Source: Spirochaetes bacterium GWF1_51_8 (GTDB taxonomy: Bacteria; Spirochaetota; Brevinematia; Brevinematales; GWF1-51-8). From it: a stretch of DNA of 64,000 nt. Positions 47,023-57,430 of this stretch are shown one piece after another (position 1 is the stretch's first letter; the number at the start of each line of letters is the position of its first letter). The stretch spans positions 28,812 through 92,811 of the forward strand of contig MIBE01000053.1 of NCBI GenBank assembly GCA_001829415.1. The letters are read 5' to 3'. The notes beneath the pieces were generated by a model. The model saw only the letters and a list, made by a program, of their open reading frames with translations. It made no database searches and was not told the origin of the DNA. A program made the translations under genes and the position numbers.

Positions 47023-48474
47023 ATGATGATGATAAAATTCACCAAGACGGTTTTTACGATCGGGCCGGCATCGCGGGACCCGAACACTATTAAAAGCCTC
47101 ATTTTCGAAGGGGGGGATGTCGCGCGTTTGAACTTCTCGCACGAGGACTTTGCGGCGCACGCGAGATCGGTAGAGTATGTCCGGCTTGCTTCCGAGGAGC
47201 TCCATAAGCCCGTCGGTATCTTCCAGGACCTTCAGGGGCCGAAGATCAGGATCGGGAAGCTCAAGACCGAGTTTATCGAACTGAAGGAAGACGGCGAACT
47301 GATTATCACGACAGACCAGATCGAGGGCGACGAGAAAAGGGTTAGTATCGACTATCCCTATCTTCACGAGGAAGTGTCGCCTGGAAGCAGGATACTGCTC
47401 GACGACGGCCTAATGGAACTGAGGGTCGAATCTATTTCCGGGAAGGACATCCGCTGTAAAGTAATCAGCGGCGGTAAGCTCAAGCCCCGGAAGGGCGTCA
47501 ACCTTCCGCATATCCGCCTGCATAAAATTTCCTCGATCACCGAGAAAGACCGCGCCGATTTGGCGTTCTCGTTCGAACAGGATCTCGATTTTGTCGCACT
47601 GTCGTTTGTCCGCAGTTCAGCCGATGTCAAGGAACTCAAAGAGCTGATGAAGTCCAAGTACGGCCGGATCATCCCGGTCATTTCTAAAATTGAGAAGCCC
47701 GAGGCGGTGGACGATATCGATAATATCATCGATGTGAGCGACGCGATCATGGTGGCGCGCGGAGACTTGGGGGTGGAGACGTCGCCTGAGGACGTGCCGA
47801 TGATCCAAAAGACACTGATCCGCAAGTGCAACCTTGTCGGGAAGCCCGTGATCACCGCGACCCAGATGCTGGAGTCGATGATCACGAATCCGCGCCCCAC
47901 GCGCGCCGAGGCCAACGATGTGGCGAACGCGATATTGGACGGTTCGAGCGCGGTAATGCTATCGGGCGAAACCGCCGCCGGGAAATACCCGGTCGAATCG
48001 GTCAGGATGATGAAGCTGATCGCGCAGAAGACGGAATCCAGTATGCAGTTCCGCAAACTCGTGCTCGGTAAGATGCTCAATATAGACGATCTGGCCGCAC
48101 GGAGAACCGGGAACTACGAGGACGCGGTCGGGCATGCGGCGGTAGACCTTGCCGAAGAGATCGGCGCGCAATTCATTGTGTGCTTCACTCACGGCGGCGG
48201 AACGGCGCGCCTGATTTCGAAATACCGCCCGGATATCCGTGTGATCGGGTTCAGTCCGCTCAAGTCGACTGTCCGTCAGCTCGCGCTGGCGTGGGGAATC
48301 CACCCTCTCGAGACCCGTGAGGTGAACACTGTGGACGAGCTCCTCGACGGCGCGGCGGAAGCCTTGAAATTCAAGGGGTGGGTGGAACCGGGGCAGACGA
48401 TCGTGATCACCGCCGGAGTCCCGGTGGGGAAGCCGGGCAAAACAAATATGGTGAAGGTAGTTCAAATTGAGTAA
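47023..48474 (+). CDS. pyk: Pyruvate kinase
   Basis: FTKTVFTIGPASRD..ARLNFSHEDF; MVARGDLGVE; ATQMLESMITNPRPTRAEANDVANAILDGSSAVMLSGETAAGKYP. Confidence 0.98.
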   Translation: MMMIKFTKTVFTIGPASRDPNTIKSLIFEGGDVARLNFSHEDFAAHARSVEYVRLASEELHKPVGIFQDLQGPKIRIGKLKTEFIELKEDGELIITTDQIEGDEKRVSIDYPYLHEEVSPGSRILLDDGLMELRVESISGKDIRCKVISGGKLKPRKGVNLPHIRLHKISSITEKDRADLAFSFEQDLDFVALSFVRSSADVKELKELMKSKYGRIIPVISKIEKPEAVDDIDNIIDVSDAIMVARGDLGVETSPEDVPMIQKTLIRKCNLVGKPVITATQMLESMITNPRPTRAEANDVANAILDGSSAVMLSGETAAGKYPVESVRMMKLIAQKTESSMQFRKLVLGKMLNIDDLAARRTGNYEDAVGHAAVDLAEEIGAQFIVCFTHGGGTARLISKYRPDIRVIGFSPLKSTVRQLALAWGIHPLETREVNTVDELLDGAAEALKFKGWVEPGQTIVITAGVPVGKPGKTNMVKVVQIE

Positions 48475-48483
48475 TCAATTCTT

Positions 48484-48512
48484 TGACGGTTTTTGCGTTT
48501 TAGTATATACTA
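48484..48512 (+). promoter_or_regulatory. Sigma70-type promoter for yajC-secDF
   Basis: ttgacg gtttttgcgttttagta tatact. Confidence 0.65.
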
Positions 48513-48551
48513 TCAGACCTGTATTTTATTGAAACCATAATGGAGGATTCA

Positions 48552-48959
48552 ATGTATCAGTTTGTTTTAGACGGCGCAGTTTTCGCTCAGACCGCTCCCG
48601 CGGCTCAGGGCGCTCCTCAGGCTCCAGCTGTTCCCGTACAGGGCACACCCGCGGCGGCTCCCGGTGTTCAGCCTAAACCCCAGGGCGGCGATTTAACTTC
48701 GCTGTTGATCATGCTCGGTATACCGGTACTTTTCTTCGTGATCCTCTTCGTACCTGAAATGCGCAGAAGAAAGAAAATGAAACAGCAGCTTGCGTCACTC
48801 AAGCAGGGCGATAAAGTCATTACCGCCGGCGGTGTTGTCGGTACAATCGATTTTGTCGGCGAACGGACTGTCTATATCAAGTCCCAGGATACCAAAATGG
48901 AAGTCGCTAAAGAATATGTCGGCTTCGTATTTTCCAACGAACCTGAACAAAAAAAGTAA
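48552..48959 (+). CDS. yajC: Preprotein translocase subunit YajC
   Basis: LLIMLGIPVLFFVILFVPEMRRRKKMKQQLASLKQGDKVITAGGVVGTIDFV. Confidence 0.95.
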   Translation: MYQFVLDGAVFAQTAPAAQGAPQAPAVPVQGTPAAAPGVQPKPQGGDLTSLLIMLGIPVLFFVILFVPEMRRRKKMKQQLASLKQGDKVITAGGVVGTIDFVGERTVYIKSQDTKMEVAKEYVGFVFSNEPEQKK

Positions 48960-49021
48960 ATTCGCTCCATAAAGACGATAGGGATTTCCCTACCGGAAGG
49001 ATTATCACCGGAGGCTTTTGA

Positions 49022-50566
49022 ATGAATAAGGGTTTTCGCTTTTTCGTATTGCTGTTATTTACGGGACTGGCGTTCTACTTTCTGTATCCCACGATTCAGT
49101 GGTATTTTGTGCTTACTCCCGAACAGCAGAATATTATCGGCCTTCCCGAAGAAAAGGTAGCCGATTTATCCAAAGAACAGAAGCAGCAGTTCAAGGATGT
49201 CAAAGAAATCCGCCAGCGTTCGATCAAGCTCGGTCTTGACCTTCAGGGCGGTGTGTTCATCCTGATGCAGATCAATGAAGACGATCTTCGCAAGAAGCTT
49301 CTGGAAACTTACGGCGATTCGAATGTTGTCAACGAAAAATGGGAAGACGAGTATAAGTCCGCAGTCCAGCAGACGCTCGATGTTCTCAAAAGCCGTATGG
49401 ACAAATTCGGTGTCAGCGAACCGGTTATTCAGAAAACCTACTCCGGCCAGATATCCGTTCAACTGCCCGGCCTCGACAATCCCCAGCTTATCAGGGACGC
49501 GCTCTCCAAAGTCGGAAAGCTCGAGTTCCATATGGTGGACGAGGAATCGATGGGATTTCTTATGAAGTACCCCGGCATCCAGATGTCGAACGGGACGGTC
49601 GTATCGAAGGAATCTATTCCGACGAACTTCTTCCTCCCGCCCGATTCCGCGTGGTATCCCTATTTTGAAAACGATCTGGAAGGCAGTCCGAGACTTGTCG
49701 GATGGTATATCCTGAAGACGACAGTCGAGCTCGACGGTACCTATGTCGAAAAAGCGATGCAGGGCTCCGACAACGACGGTAATCCCAGTGTCAACTTCCA
49801 GCTCTCGCCCGAAGGCGGCGATATCTTTTATATAGTGACATCCAAGAATACGAATAAACGTCTCGCTATCGTGCTGGACGAAAAAGTAAAAAGCGCTCCT
49901 TATATCCGCGCGGTCATTAGCGACAGCGGTACTATCACCTCGGAAAGCTTCAAGCACAACCCCAACGAAGTGCTCTTCCTTATCAATGTGCTGAAAGCTG
50001 GCGCGCTCCCTGTTAAGATCGATATCGTACAGGAAAATGTGATCGGCCCGACCCTCGGTCAGGACTCGATCAACGCCGGTATTCAGGCGGCCGCATGGGG
50101 CGCGTTGGCAGTCGTGATATTCATGATACTCTACTACAGGGTAAGCGGCTTCATCTCGATGGTCGGCCTTGTATTCAATATGTGGTTCCTGATGGGAACG
50201 ATGGGCTTGATGGGCAACACGATGACACTGTCCGGTATCGCGGGTATCGCGCTCACTGTCGGTATGGCGGTGGACGCAAGCGTGATCATCTTCGAACGTA
50301 TCCGTGAGGAGATGCGGCGCGCGAGGTCGTTCAAGCATGCTCTCGAGAACGGCTACGAAATGGCGAAATCGACGATTTGGGACTCGAACATTACGACATT
50401 GATCGCATCGGCAGCGCTCGCAATGAGCGATGTAGAAGCTGTCAGAGGCTTCGGTCTGACATTATCGTTCGGTATCATCGCGAACATCTTTGCGTCTCTT
50501 TATGTCATGCGCTTTTTCTTCGATTGGCTGTTAGACACTTTCAAGCTGAAAAAGCTGAGCATATAA
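49022..50566 (+). CDS. secD: Protein translocase subunit SecD
   Basis: IKLGLDLQGGVFILMQI; LPGLDNPQLIRDALSKVGKLEFHMV; GIALTVGMAVDASVIIFERIREEMR. Confidence 0.97.
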   Translation: MNKGFRFFVLLLFTGLAFYFLYPTIQWYFVLTPEQQNIIGLPEEKVADLSKEQKQQFKDVKEIRQRSIKLGLDLQGGVFILMQINEDDLRKKLLETYGDSNVVNEKWEDEYKSAVQQTLDVLKSRMDKFGVSEPVIQKTYSGQISVQLPGLDNPQLIRDALSKVGKLEFHMVDEESMGFLMKYPGIQMSNGTVVSKESIPTNFFLPPDSAWYPYFENDLEGSPRLVGWYILKTTVELDGTYVEKAMQGSDNDGNPSVNFQLSPEGGDIFYIVTSKNTNKRLAIVLDEKVKSAPYIRAVISDSGTITSESFKHNPNEVLFLINVLKAGALPVKIDIVQENVIGPTLGQDSINAGIQAAAWGALAVVIFMILYYRVSGFISMVGLVFNMWFLMGTMGLMGNTMTLSGIAGIALTVGMAVDASVIIFERIREEMRRARSFKHALENGYEMAKSTIWDSNITTLIASAALAMSDVEAVRGFGLTLSFGIIANIFASLYVMRFFFDWLLDTFKLKKLSI

Positions 50567-50581
50567 GGTTAGGAGCGAGTA

Positions 50582-51553
50582 ATGGAAAATCAGAATACAA
50601 CACCCCAGGAAAAGACTCAGAAAGTTTGGGGTTTGAAAGTTCATAAACGTGTGCACTTCATCGGAATGCGGAAGTTTTCTTTTCTGTTTTCCGCGCTGAT
50701 ACTTCTTGCCGGTATCGCTCTCTATTTTGTGAAGGGCGGTTTCAAGATGGGTATCGATTTCCAGGGCGGTACGCGCGTGGAAGTCAATATCAACGCGGCT
50801 AATGTAAATATCGACAGTATCCGCCAGTTGTTCATGAAAGACAATTTCGACTCTTCCGTCAATACGGTCGGCGACCCTACGAAACAGCATTACCTGATTA
50901 CCGTCTCCGATCTGACCGAAAAGACCGTAATTGCTCCTACTAATATCACGATGATCTTGGAACAGAAATTCGGTTCCAACACGATTGAGCTTTTGGGAAG
51001 CGAAGAAATCGGGCCCAAGGTCGCGGAGAACACGGGACAGAGATTGATCACGCTCCTGCTGTTCGTATCGCTCCTGATTCTGCTTTTCGTCGCGCTGCGG
51101 TTCAACTTCCTTTACGGTGCGGGTGCCGTTTTAGCTCTTTTCCACGATATCGCGATCATGGCGGCGTTCGCTCTCTTCCTCGATATCCCGATCGACTCGA
51201 CGATTATCGCGGCGTTTCTGACCATTCTCGGTTATTCGATCAACGACACCATCGTGGTATTCGATAGAGTGAGAGAGAGCCATAAACTTAATCCCGAAGA
51301 GGATTATGAGATGGTGATGGACAGAAGTATCACCGTCACCCTTTCAAGAACATTGGTAACATCGCTGACCACATTATTTGTCGCGATCTCCATCACGATC
51401 TGGGGCGGACGCGTGTTGTCGAACTTCGGTCTGATGCTGTGTATCGGTATCGTGAGCGGTACTTATTCGTCGATTTTTGTCGCGTCGCCGATATCGTTCA
51501 TGCTCCGTAATGCGATGCACAAGAAGAAACCGTCGGAGAAGAAGGCGAAGTAG
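50582..51553 (+). CDS. secF: Protein translocase subunit SecF
   Basis: FKMGIDFQGGTRVEV; TILGYSINDTIVVFDRVRE; SRTLVTSLTTLF. Confidence 0.97.
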   Translation: MENQNTTPQEKTQKVWGLKVHKRVHFIGMRKFSFLFSALILLAGIALYFVKGGFKMGIDFQGGTRVEVNINAANVNIDSIRQLFMKDNFDSSVNTVGDPTKQHYLITVSDLTEKTVIAPTNITMILEQKFGSNTIELLGSEEIGPKVAENTGQRLITLLLFVSLLILLFVALRFNFLYGAGAVLALFHDIAIMAAFALFLDIPIDSTIIAAFLTILGYSINDTIVVFDRVRESHKLNPEEDYEMVMDRSITVTLSRTLVTSLTTLFVAISITIWGGRVLSNFGLMLCIGIVSGTYSSIFVASPISFMLRNAMHKKKPSEKKAK

Positions 51554-51568
51554 GTAAAAGCTGAAAAT

Positions 51569-51597
51569 TTGACAGGCGTCATAGAATGGAGTATAAT
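51569..51597 (+). promoter_or_regulatory. Consensus sigma70 promoter for the tRNA-Lys/tRNA-Asn unit
   Basis: ttgaca ggcgtcatagaatggag tataat. Confidence 0.85.
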
Positions 51598-51616
51598 ACT
51601 GGACGCTAAATGAGAC

Positions 51617-51689
51617 GGGTCGCTAGCTCAGCCGGTAGAGCATCGCCCTTTTAAGGCGAGGGCCCTGGGTTCGATCCCCAGGCGACTCA
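51617..51689 (+). tRNA. tRNA-Lys(TTT)
   Basis: gggtcgc tagctcagccggtagagca tcgcc cttttaa ggcga...ctggg ttcgatc cccag gcgactc a. Confidence 0.96.
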
Positions 51690-51710
51690 ATCTTATCAAT
51701 TACGAAATAT

Positions 51711-51783
51711 TCCTCCGTAGCTCAGTTGGCAGAGCGGGTGACTGTTAATCACTAGGTCGCAGGTTCGAGCCCTGCCGGGGGAG
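51711..51783 (+). tRNA. tRNA-Asn(GTT)
   Basis: tcctccg tagctcagttggcagagcg ggtga ctgttaa tcact...gcagg ttcgagc cctgc cggggga g. Confidence 0.96.
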
Positions 51784-51791
51784 AAATAGAT

Positions 51792-51822
51792 AGGGCTACC
51801 CCGACGGGAAAGCCCTTTTTTT
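51792..51822 (+). terminator. Terminator after the tRNA pair
   Basis: agggct accccgacgggaa agccct ttttt. Confidence 0.8.
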
Positions 51823-53485
51823 ATCGTTTGATCTCTTCGGTATCTTTCAATATCCAGAACATTGTCAGCATGGCAAGCAGGACGAAAAACACAACAGGAT
51901 TGTTCCTGAACATAAAAAGGAGCGCGATCTCCTTTTCGAGTTTCTCGTTACCGCGGACGCCCTCGAAATATTCCTTCCAGTTATCGACCGACGAGACATA
52001 ATGCAGATTGGACGAGATCGTCTTCGCGGCGGAAACATCCGGCGGAAGTCCGGCATGCTCGGCGGGATTGAGAGAGATTGATACCGGGTGGGTCTGGCCC
52101 TTTAGGCTGACAGTGTAGACACCCGGTAAATTCGTCCCGGCGGGGTTCATGCTCCCGGCGACATAGTTCAGCTTGTCCGGCAGGTTAACGCTATCCGCGC
52201 CGCCGATAAGGAAATTGAGCTGGTTCCGCCAGAAGTCCGAATGGATACCAAGGTCGATCCCCATTGCGAGGGTCAGGAAATCCCATTTCCATGTGTCCCA
52301 GCCGAGGAAAATCCGGATATTCTGCGCGGTCTCGAAAAGAAGCGGAGTGTTCGCGAACCCGGTCTTCACCACGAGTTCCTGCCCGTTATAAAGAAATTTC
52401 GTTTCGCCGGGTTTGAACTCGGGCGAATCGAACCCCAGCGCTTCGAGCAGGGAAGCGGCTTCGGCTTTCTTCTTCACTCCCGGCTGGTAGAAGACCTTCT
52501 TTTTCGTCGACGACAGCGTCTGTAAATCTTCAAGCTGACTGCCGGAGAGGTCGAGCAGGATGATCGCGTTATAGGTGTCGATACCCTTCAAGGAATAGGT
52601 CTCCTCTTTCGACTTCAGCACGGCGTATTCCGGGGAAATCCAACGGATCTTGTCGAGGAAGCGTTTCAGCGCGGCGTACTCCTCGGACGGCCTCCCCGCT
52701 ACGACAAGGAGCTTGTAGTACGACGGCATGATGTTCACCGCCCACTTGAGCGAGTTGTTGTTCGTAGCCGTATCGCCGCCATTGACGGCCACCCCGAGTA
52801 TCTTATACCCCTGTGACTGGAAGGTGTGCGGGATTTTTGCCGGATTGATCCCTGGCTTGAGGGCGAGCTGTTTAGTCATCACGGCCTTCCCGTTCTCGGA
52901 GAGGACAAGCGTTACGCTTTTCGCGCTATCGGAATAGACTTCGATGTTCATCATGGCAGGCTCGCCGCCCTGAATATACTCGTCGGCGGAGAACGAATAG
53001 ATCGAGAGAGTGTCGCCCATACCCCCGTAGACGAGCGGGTAGACATGCGGCGACCACTCCGGTTTCCCGATGGACGAGTTATCCAAAAAGTCGCTTACGG
53101 TGACGATCTTCGAGCCCGGGGCGATCTTGTTCCCGAGCGTCCTGACTGCGTCGAACACGAGCGAAAACTCGGGGTTGAGGGTGCCGACGTCCTGAGAGAT
53201 TGTGTCCGCGAAATAGAACGTTTTATCGCCGCCCGCGAGCGCGATCAGTTCGCCCAGCGTGGGTGACAAGCCGTTACAACTCGCGCTTTGATCGATCAGC
53301 AGGTAGACGTCGGGGTAGTCGCGGATGGTATACTTAATCTCGATCCGCGTATCGAAGGCGAAGTGCGCGGCGGTAAAGAGCGCGGCGCCGAAAAGGAGCG
53401 ACGCGGCAACGGAGTTTTTCCGCACGAGCCGGACAAAGAGAAATCCCGCCGTGAAGAGCGTAGCCGAAACAATCCATCCGGCCAT
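51821..53485 (-). CDS. BatA/VWA-like membrane protein (aerotolerance-type), unknown
   Basis: N-terminal TMs; PDVYLLIDQSASCNGLSPTLGELIALAGG; C-terminal TM FFVLLAMLTMFWIL. Confidence 0.6.
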   Translation of the reverse strand: MAGWIVSATLFTAGFLFVRLVRKNSVAASLLFGAALFTAAHFAFDTRIEIKYTIRDYPDVYLLIDQSASCNGLSPTLGELIALAGGDKTFYFADTISQDVGTLNPEFSLVFDAVRTLGNKIAPGSKIVTVSDFLDNSSIGKPEWSPHVYPLVYGGMGDTLSIYSFSADEYIQGGEPAMMNIEVYSDSAKSVTLVLSENGKAVMTKQLALKPGINPAKIPHTFQSQGYKILGVAVNGGDTATNNNSLKWAVNIMPSYYKLLVVAGRPSEEYAALKRFLDKIRWISPEYAVLKSKEETYSLKGIDTYNAIILLDLSGSQLEDLQTLSSTKKKVFYQPGVKKKAEAASLLEALGFDSPEFKPGETKFLYNGQELVVKTGFANTPLLFETAQNIRIFLGWDTWKWDFLTLAMGIDLGIHSDFWRNQLNFLIGGADSVNLPDKLNYVAGSMNPAGTNLPGVYTVSLKGQTHPVSISLNPAEHAGLPPDVSAAKTISSNLHYVSSVDNWKEYFEGVRGNEKLEKEIALLFMFRNNPVVFFVLLAMLTMFWILKDTEEIKR

Positions 53486-53486
53486 G

Positions 53487-53894
53487 CTAACCTTCCATGC
53501 ACTTAATCATAAAACGCCGCCTGCGGGGGCCGTCGAACTCGCAGAAGTAAATCCCCTGCCATGTCCCGAGCACAAGCCGGCCGCCGTGAATAATGACCGT
53601 TAGGCTCGGCCCCGCGAGCGTGGATTTGATATGCGAGTCGGAATTGCCCTCGGAGTGGCGGAAGTCGCCCCTCGGCGGGACCATCGACGACAGGTGAATC
53701 TCCATATCACGGACGACGTCGGGGTCGGCGTTCTCGTTAATCGTCACCCCCGCCGTGGTGTGCGGGATGTGTACGACGCACAGACCTTCGGCGACACCGG
53801 ACTCCGCGACCGCACGGGAAACCTCGTGCGTGATGTCGAGGAACTCGTTCCGTTTGGATGTGGAGATGGAAAGTTCGAAGTAAGTCGGGGGCAT
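53487..53894 (-). CDS. YjbQ/UPF0047 family protein
   Basis: EGLCVVHIPHTTAGVTINENADPDVVRDMEIHL...HSEGNSDSHIKSTLAGPSLTVIIHGGRLVLGTWQGIYFCEFDGPRRRR. Confidence 0.95.
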   Translation of the reverse strand: MPPTYFELSISTSKRNEFLDITHEVSRAVAESGVAEGLCVVHIPHTTAGVTINENADPDVVRDMEIHLSSMVPPRGDFRHSEGNSDSHIKSTLAGPSLTVIIHGGRLVLGTWQGIYFCEFDGPRRRRFMIKCMEG

Positions 53895-53936
53895 AGGACC
53901 GCCTTGAAAGTTTTATATCAAATTAGTATAAAAAGA

Positions 53937-54128
53937 TTAAGATGATTTGGATTTTAATTTCAGTGAATCTATAAAGAATTCAGTGTAAGTAGGGGAGATT
54001 TCTTTTAACTCATTCTTTATAAATTTCTGAAAACTTAATCCTGACTTTTTATAGTCAGATGTAATCTTATCCTTGGTATCCCAAATCATTTTCATCGTTT
54101 TATCGTAACCGCTATTTTCGTTTTTCAT
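53937..54128 (-). CDS. Small charged protein (63 aa), possibly antitoxin-like
   Basis: MKNENSGYDKTMKMIWDTKDKITSDYKKSGLSFQKFIKNELKEISPTYTEFF; AT-rich. Confidence 0.45.
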   Translation of the reverse strand: MKNENSGYDKTMKMIWDTKDKITSDYKKSGLSFQKFIKNELKEISPTYTEFFIDSLKLKSKSS

Positions 54129-54243
54129 TTTGTACCTTTATAGTATAGAGTATTATACATGCCGCAGGTATATTTAGCAAGAAGCGGGAAATACTTGCTG
54201 AGAGCGTGGGGGAGAGGTATAATAGTATGAAGGAGAAAATGAA

Positions 54244-55833
54244 ATGGCTTTTCCAGAATTTAAAGTTACTCAAGAGATGCTTGAATTTATTAAGAATTCA
54301 ATACAAAACTATACTCCTCCTCAAGGATTGTTTTCAATTCTAGATGAGATAATATTGATTATGAATAAAAGTCCTTCAATAAAAATCATCGGTAGTTTAT
54401 TAGTTTATTTTATTTATCTAATATCGTGTTTATTGGTAAATCGGGCTATAAATAATAAATTGCTAAGAATAGCTTATAAAGTGCTTTTCTGTTTCTCACT
54501 TATAAGCGTTGTTGTATGGACATTGATAATTATTACAGAATCTTTTTGGATATTTAGTATTTATATTGTTACAATTATTTTTTATTTCTTATGTTGGGAG
54601 ATGTCTAAAAATAAACTGATCATTCAACCTTTTAGCATTCCTAAAGAATTTATCGATAAGTATCCGGGTAATAATGGAGAAGTATTAGCAAATCTTATAT
54701 CAACAAAAATTAAACATATTATTTGTACGATAAATCATGGAGAACACAATGATCAAATTGAAGAAGGAAAGTCTTTAATAAAAAAGGGATTAGCAGATAA
54801 AGCGTTTTCATTAAACATGAAAGATATTTTATCTAGTCCAAATACTTATCCTGAAATATCAGTAAAAGAGATAAAAATATCCATTGGAAATATTATTGAT
54901 TCTTTAAAAAAGGAAGGAATGTTAAAAAAACTATTCAAATATAATTATTTTAACTTTTGTGGATGCATTGTAAAAAATTATCAAAAATGGGAGCTAATCA
55001 TAACAGGCGGTGATATAAAAAGTATTGTTACGATACATGAAACGCTTAATATATTCAGCGTTTTTAACGATGATAGCTTACTTAAGGCGGTATATAAAAT
55101 TCTTATTAATGTATTAAGAAAAAAGCCAAACGATGGTCAGAATGATAAAGAAAAAAGTTCTGATGAAGAGATATATTATTCTTGCTTAGCAAGTGACTAT
55201 ATTGATAAAAAAGAATTTCAAAAAGCAAAAGAATTATTATCAATCGGGCTAAAAAAATACCCAGAATCAGTAGGTATATTGTATGGATGTGCGAAATACT
55301 ATTATTATATAAGCGACTGGCAAAAAGTCATGGAATTCTGTGAGAAGATAATTACTATTAGAAATGATGATTATAGAGATTATGGTCGCTTAGGTATGGC
55401 ATATTCAGAACTAGGAAAATACAATGAGGCAATACAACAGTATAATATTGCTCTGTCTATGAAAAATGACGATTGGTTAGTTGATTATAACATTGGATTG
55501 GTTTATTTGAAAACCGAAAATATTGAAGAAGCAATAAAAAGTTTTGAAAATGCAAAAAAGAAGAATAATAATGAATGGAAAATTTACTACTATTTAGGTG
55601 ATTTATATAAACAGAATAATAACAATGTTAAAGCCATAGAAAATTTCGAGTATGTTAAGAATAATAAAAAAAATGTTATTGATGTTTATCAATGTCTTGG
55701 AAAAATATATAAGGAGCAAAGGGAAAAACAAAAAGCTATTGAAAACTATGAATTGTATATATTCTACGAAAAAGAGAATAAAAAAGAATTAGGTTTAGCG
55801 AAAAAGGCTTTAGATGAGTTGTATAAAGAATAA
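54244..55833 (+). CDS. Membrane-anchored TPR-repeat protein, AT-rich accessory gene
   Basis: Three N-terminal TM segments; C-terminal TPRs (YRDYGRLGMAYSELGKYNEAIQQYNIALSMKNDD); -10 TATAAT upstream. Confidence 0.85.
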   Translation: MAFPEFKVTQEMLEFIKNSIQNYTPPQGLFSILDEIILIMNKSPSIKIIGSLLVYFIYLISCLLVNRAINNKLLRIAYKVLFCFSLISVVVWTLIIITESFWIFSIYIVTIIFYFLCWEMSKNKLIIQPFSIPKEFIDKYPGNNGEVLANLISTKIKHIICTINHGEHNDQIEEGKSLIKKGLADKAFSLNMKDILSSPNTYPEISVKEIKISIGNIIDSLKKEGMLKKLFKYNYFNFCGCIVKNYQKWELIITGGDIKSIVTIHETLNIFSVFNDDSLLKAVYKILINVLRKKPNDGQNDKEKSSDEEIYYSCLASDYIDKKEFQKAKELLSIGLKKYPESVGILYGCAKYYYYISDWQKVMEFCEKIITIRNDDYRDYGRLGMAYSELGKYNEAIQQYNIALSMKNDDWLVDYNIGLVYLKTENIEEAIKSFENAKKKNNNEWKIYYYLGDLYKQNNNNVKAIENFEYVKNNKKNVIDVYQCLGKIYKEQREKQKAIENYELYIFYEKENKKELGLAKKALDELYKE

Positions 55834-55887
55834 AAAAAAGAAAAGTTAGGCAGAAATGGTATTCACCTGACAGTCGAATCTAAAACA

Positions 55888-55917
55888 TAGAGCCCCGCCT
55901 TTCGACGAGGCTTCCTT
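55888..55917 (-). terminator. Terminator for leuC
   Basis: Minus strand AGCCTCG tcgaaagg CGGGGCT. Confidence 0.5.
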
Positions 55918-55925
55918 ATTATAAC

Positions 55926-57188
55926 CTATTTCAGTTCATCAGGATGGGCTATATATCCCTTGACAGCGCTTGCGGCGGCGACAGCGGGACTAGTCAAATA
56001 GACCTCGCTGCCGGGATCGCCCATACGCCCGACAAAGTTACGGTTCGAGGTCGCGACCGCGCGCTCGCCCTTAGCGAGGATACCCATATGCCCGCCGAGG
56101 CAAGGCCCGCAGGTCGGGGTGGAGAACACCGCGCCGGCTTCGACCAATATCTCCGCGAGACCGTTCTTGATCGCCTGCATCCAGACCGCCTGTGTCGCGG
56201 GGATGACCAAGAGACGCACATCGGGATGCACCTTCCTGCCCTTGAGCAGGTTCGCGGCGATCTCGATATCCTCGTACTTGCCGTTCGTGCACGCCCCCAC
56301 AAAGACCTGATCGATCTTCACGCCGGACGCCTCGGAGACGTTCTTCGTGTTCTCGGGAAGGTGCGGAAACGAGACCTGCGGCTCTATCTTTGAAACGTCG
56401 TACTCATGCGTCTCGCAGTACTTCGCGTCGGGGTCGGAGTCGTACGCCTTGTACGGGCGTTTCGCGCGGGGCTTGATATAGTCGAGGGTGACATTGTCCA
56501 CCGCGAAGATACCGTTCTTTGCCCCGGCTTCGATCGCCATATTCGCCATCGTCGCGCGGCTGTGGATCGTGAGGCCCTTGAGCGTCTCGCCGGTAAATTC
56601 CATCGTCTTGTATAACGCGCCGTCGACGCCGATCTTGCCTATCGTATAAAGGATCAGGTCCTTGGAACTGACCCATTTACCCAGCTTGCCGTTGTAAATA
56701 AACTTAATCTGCTCGGGTACTTTGAACCAAGTCTTGCCGGTCAGCATGGTAAACGCCAGGTCGGTCGAGCCGACACCGGTCGAGAACGCGCCGAACGCGC
56801 CGTAGGTACAGGTGTGAGAGTCCGCGCCGATGATCACATCGCCGGGCAAAGTGAGGCCCAGTTCGGGAAGCAGGACATGTTCCACGCCCACACGGCCCAT
56901 CTCGAAAAAGTACTTGATCCCGTATTCTTTAGCGAAATCGCGGAGGATTTTCACCTGCTCCGCGCTTTTAATATCTTTGTTGGGGGTAAAATGGTCGGGC
57001 ACGAGCGCGATTCGTTCTGCATCCCAGACCTTTTTCGCGCCTAACTTGCGGATGTTCTGAATCGAGATCGGCGCGGTCACATCGTTACCGAGACAGAAAT
57101 CGACCTTGACGTCGATGATCTCACCGGGTTCCACAAAATCCTTTCCCGCGTGCGCGGCGAGGATTTTTTCCGACATTGTCATGCCCAT
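55926..57188 (-). CDS. leuC: 3-isopropylmalate dehydratase large subunit (aconitase superfamily, ~420-aa type)
   Basis: [75 protein letters not shown]. Confidence 0.93.
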   Translation of the reverse strand: MGMTMSEKILAAHAGKDFVEPGEIIDVKVDFCLGNDVTAPISIQNIRKLGAKKVWDAERIALVPDHFTPNKDIKSAEQVKILRDFAKEYGIKYFFEMGRVGVEHVLLPELGLTLPGDVIIGADSHTCTYGAFGAFSTGVGSTDLAFTMLTGKTWFKVPEQIKFIYNGKLGKWVSSKDLILYTIGKIGVDGALYKTMEFTGETLKGLTIHSRATMANMAIEAGAKNGIFAVDNVTLDYIKPRAKRPYKAYDSDPDAKYCETHEYDVSKIEPQVSFPHLPENTKNVSEASGVKIDQVFVGACTNGKYEDIEIAANLLKGRKVHPDVRLLVIPATQAVWMQAIKNGLAEILVEAGAVFSTPTCGPCLGGHMGILAKGERAVATSNRNFVGRMGDPGSEVYLTSPAVAAASAVKGYIAHPDELK

Positions 57189-57332
57189 AAGAGTCCTCCG
57201 TAAACATGAATGAGGGCGATTCCTTAAACTATTTGTTTACCAACAACAGTTTAGTGAATACTAATAATCCGCCCCATGGGCGCTTCCTTGCCGCCTTAAA
57301 AAGGCGGTTTATTAAAACGGCCGGGGAGATTA

Positions 57333-57361
57333 TAATACGGATAGGGAAAAATGTAAAGGAA
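57333..57361 (-). promoter_or_regulatory. Sigma70-type promoter for leuC with ~150-nt leader
   Basis: Minus strand TTTACA-N17-TATAAT; leader hairpin CCGCCTT ttt AAGGCGG. Confidence 0.6.
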
Positions 57362-57430
57362 TGCCGGGCAAAACAAAACCCCGCATACTCGGATTTGCCG
57401 GATATACGGGGTAGATTGGGTAAATGTTAT

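Noticed and set aside
49166-50338. 390-aa minus ORF opposite secD
   Set aside because: Same antisense artefact; secD is unambiguous.
57189-57340. T-box riboswitch before leuC
   Set aside because: No AGGGTGGNACCGCG antiterminator core or specifier loop visible.
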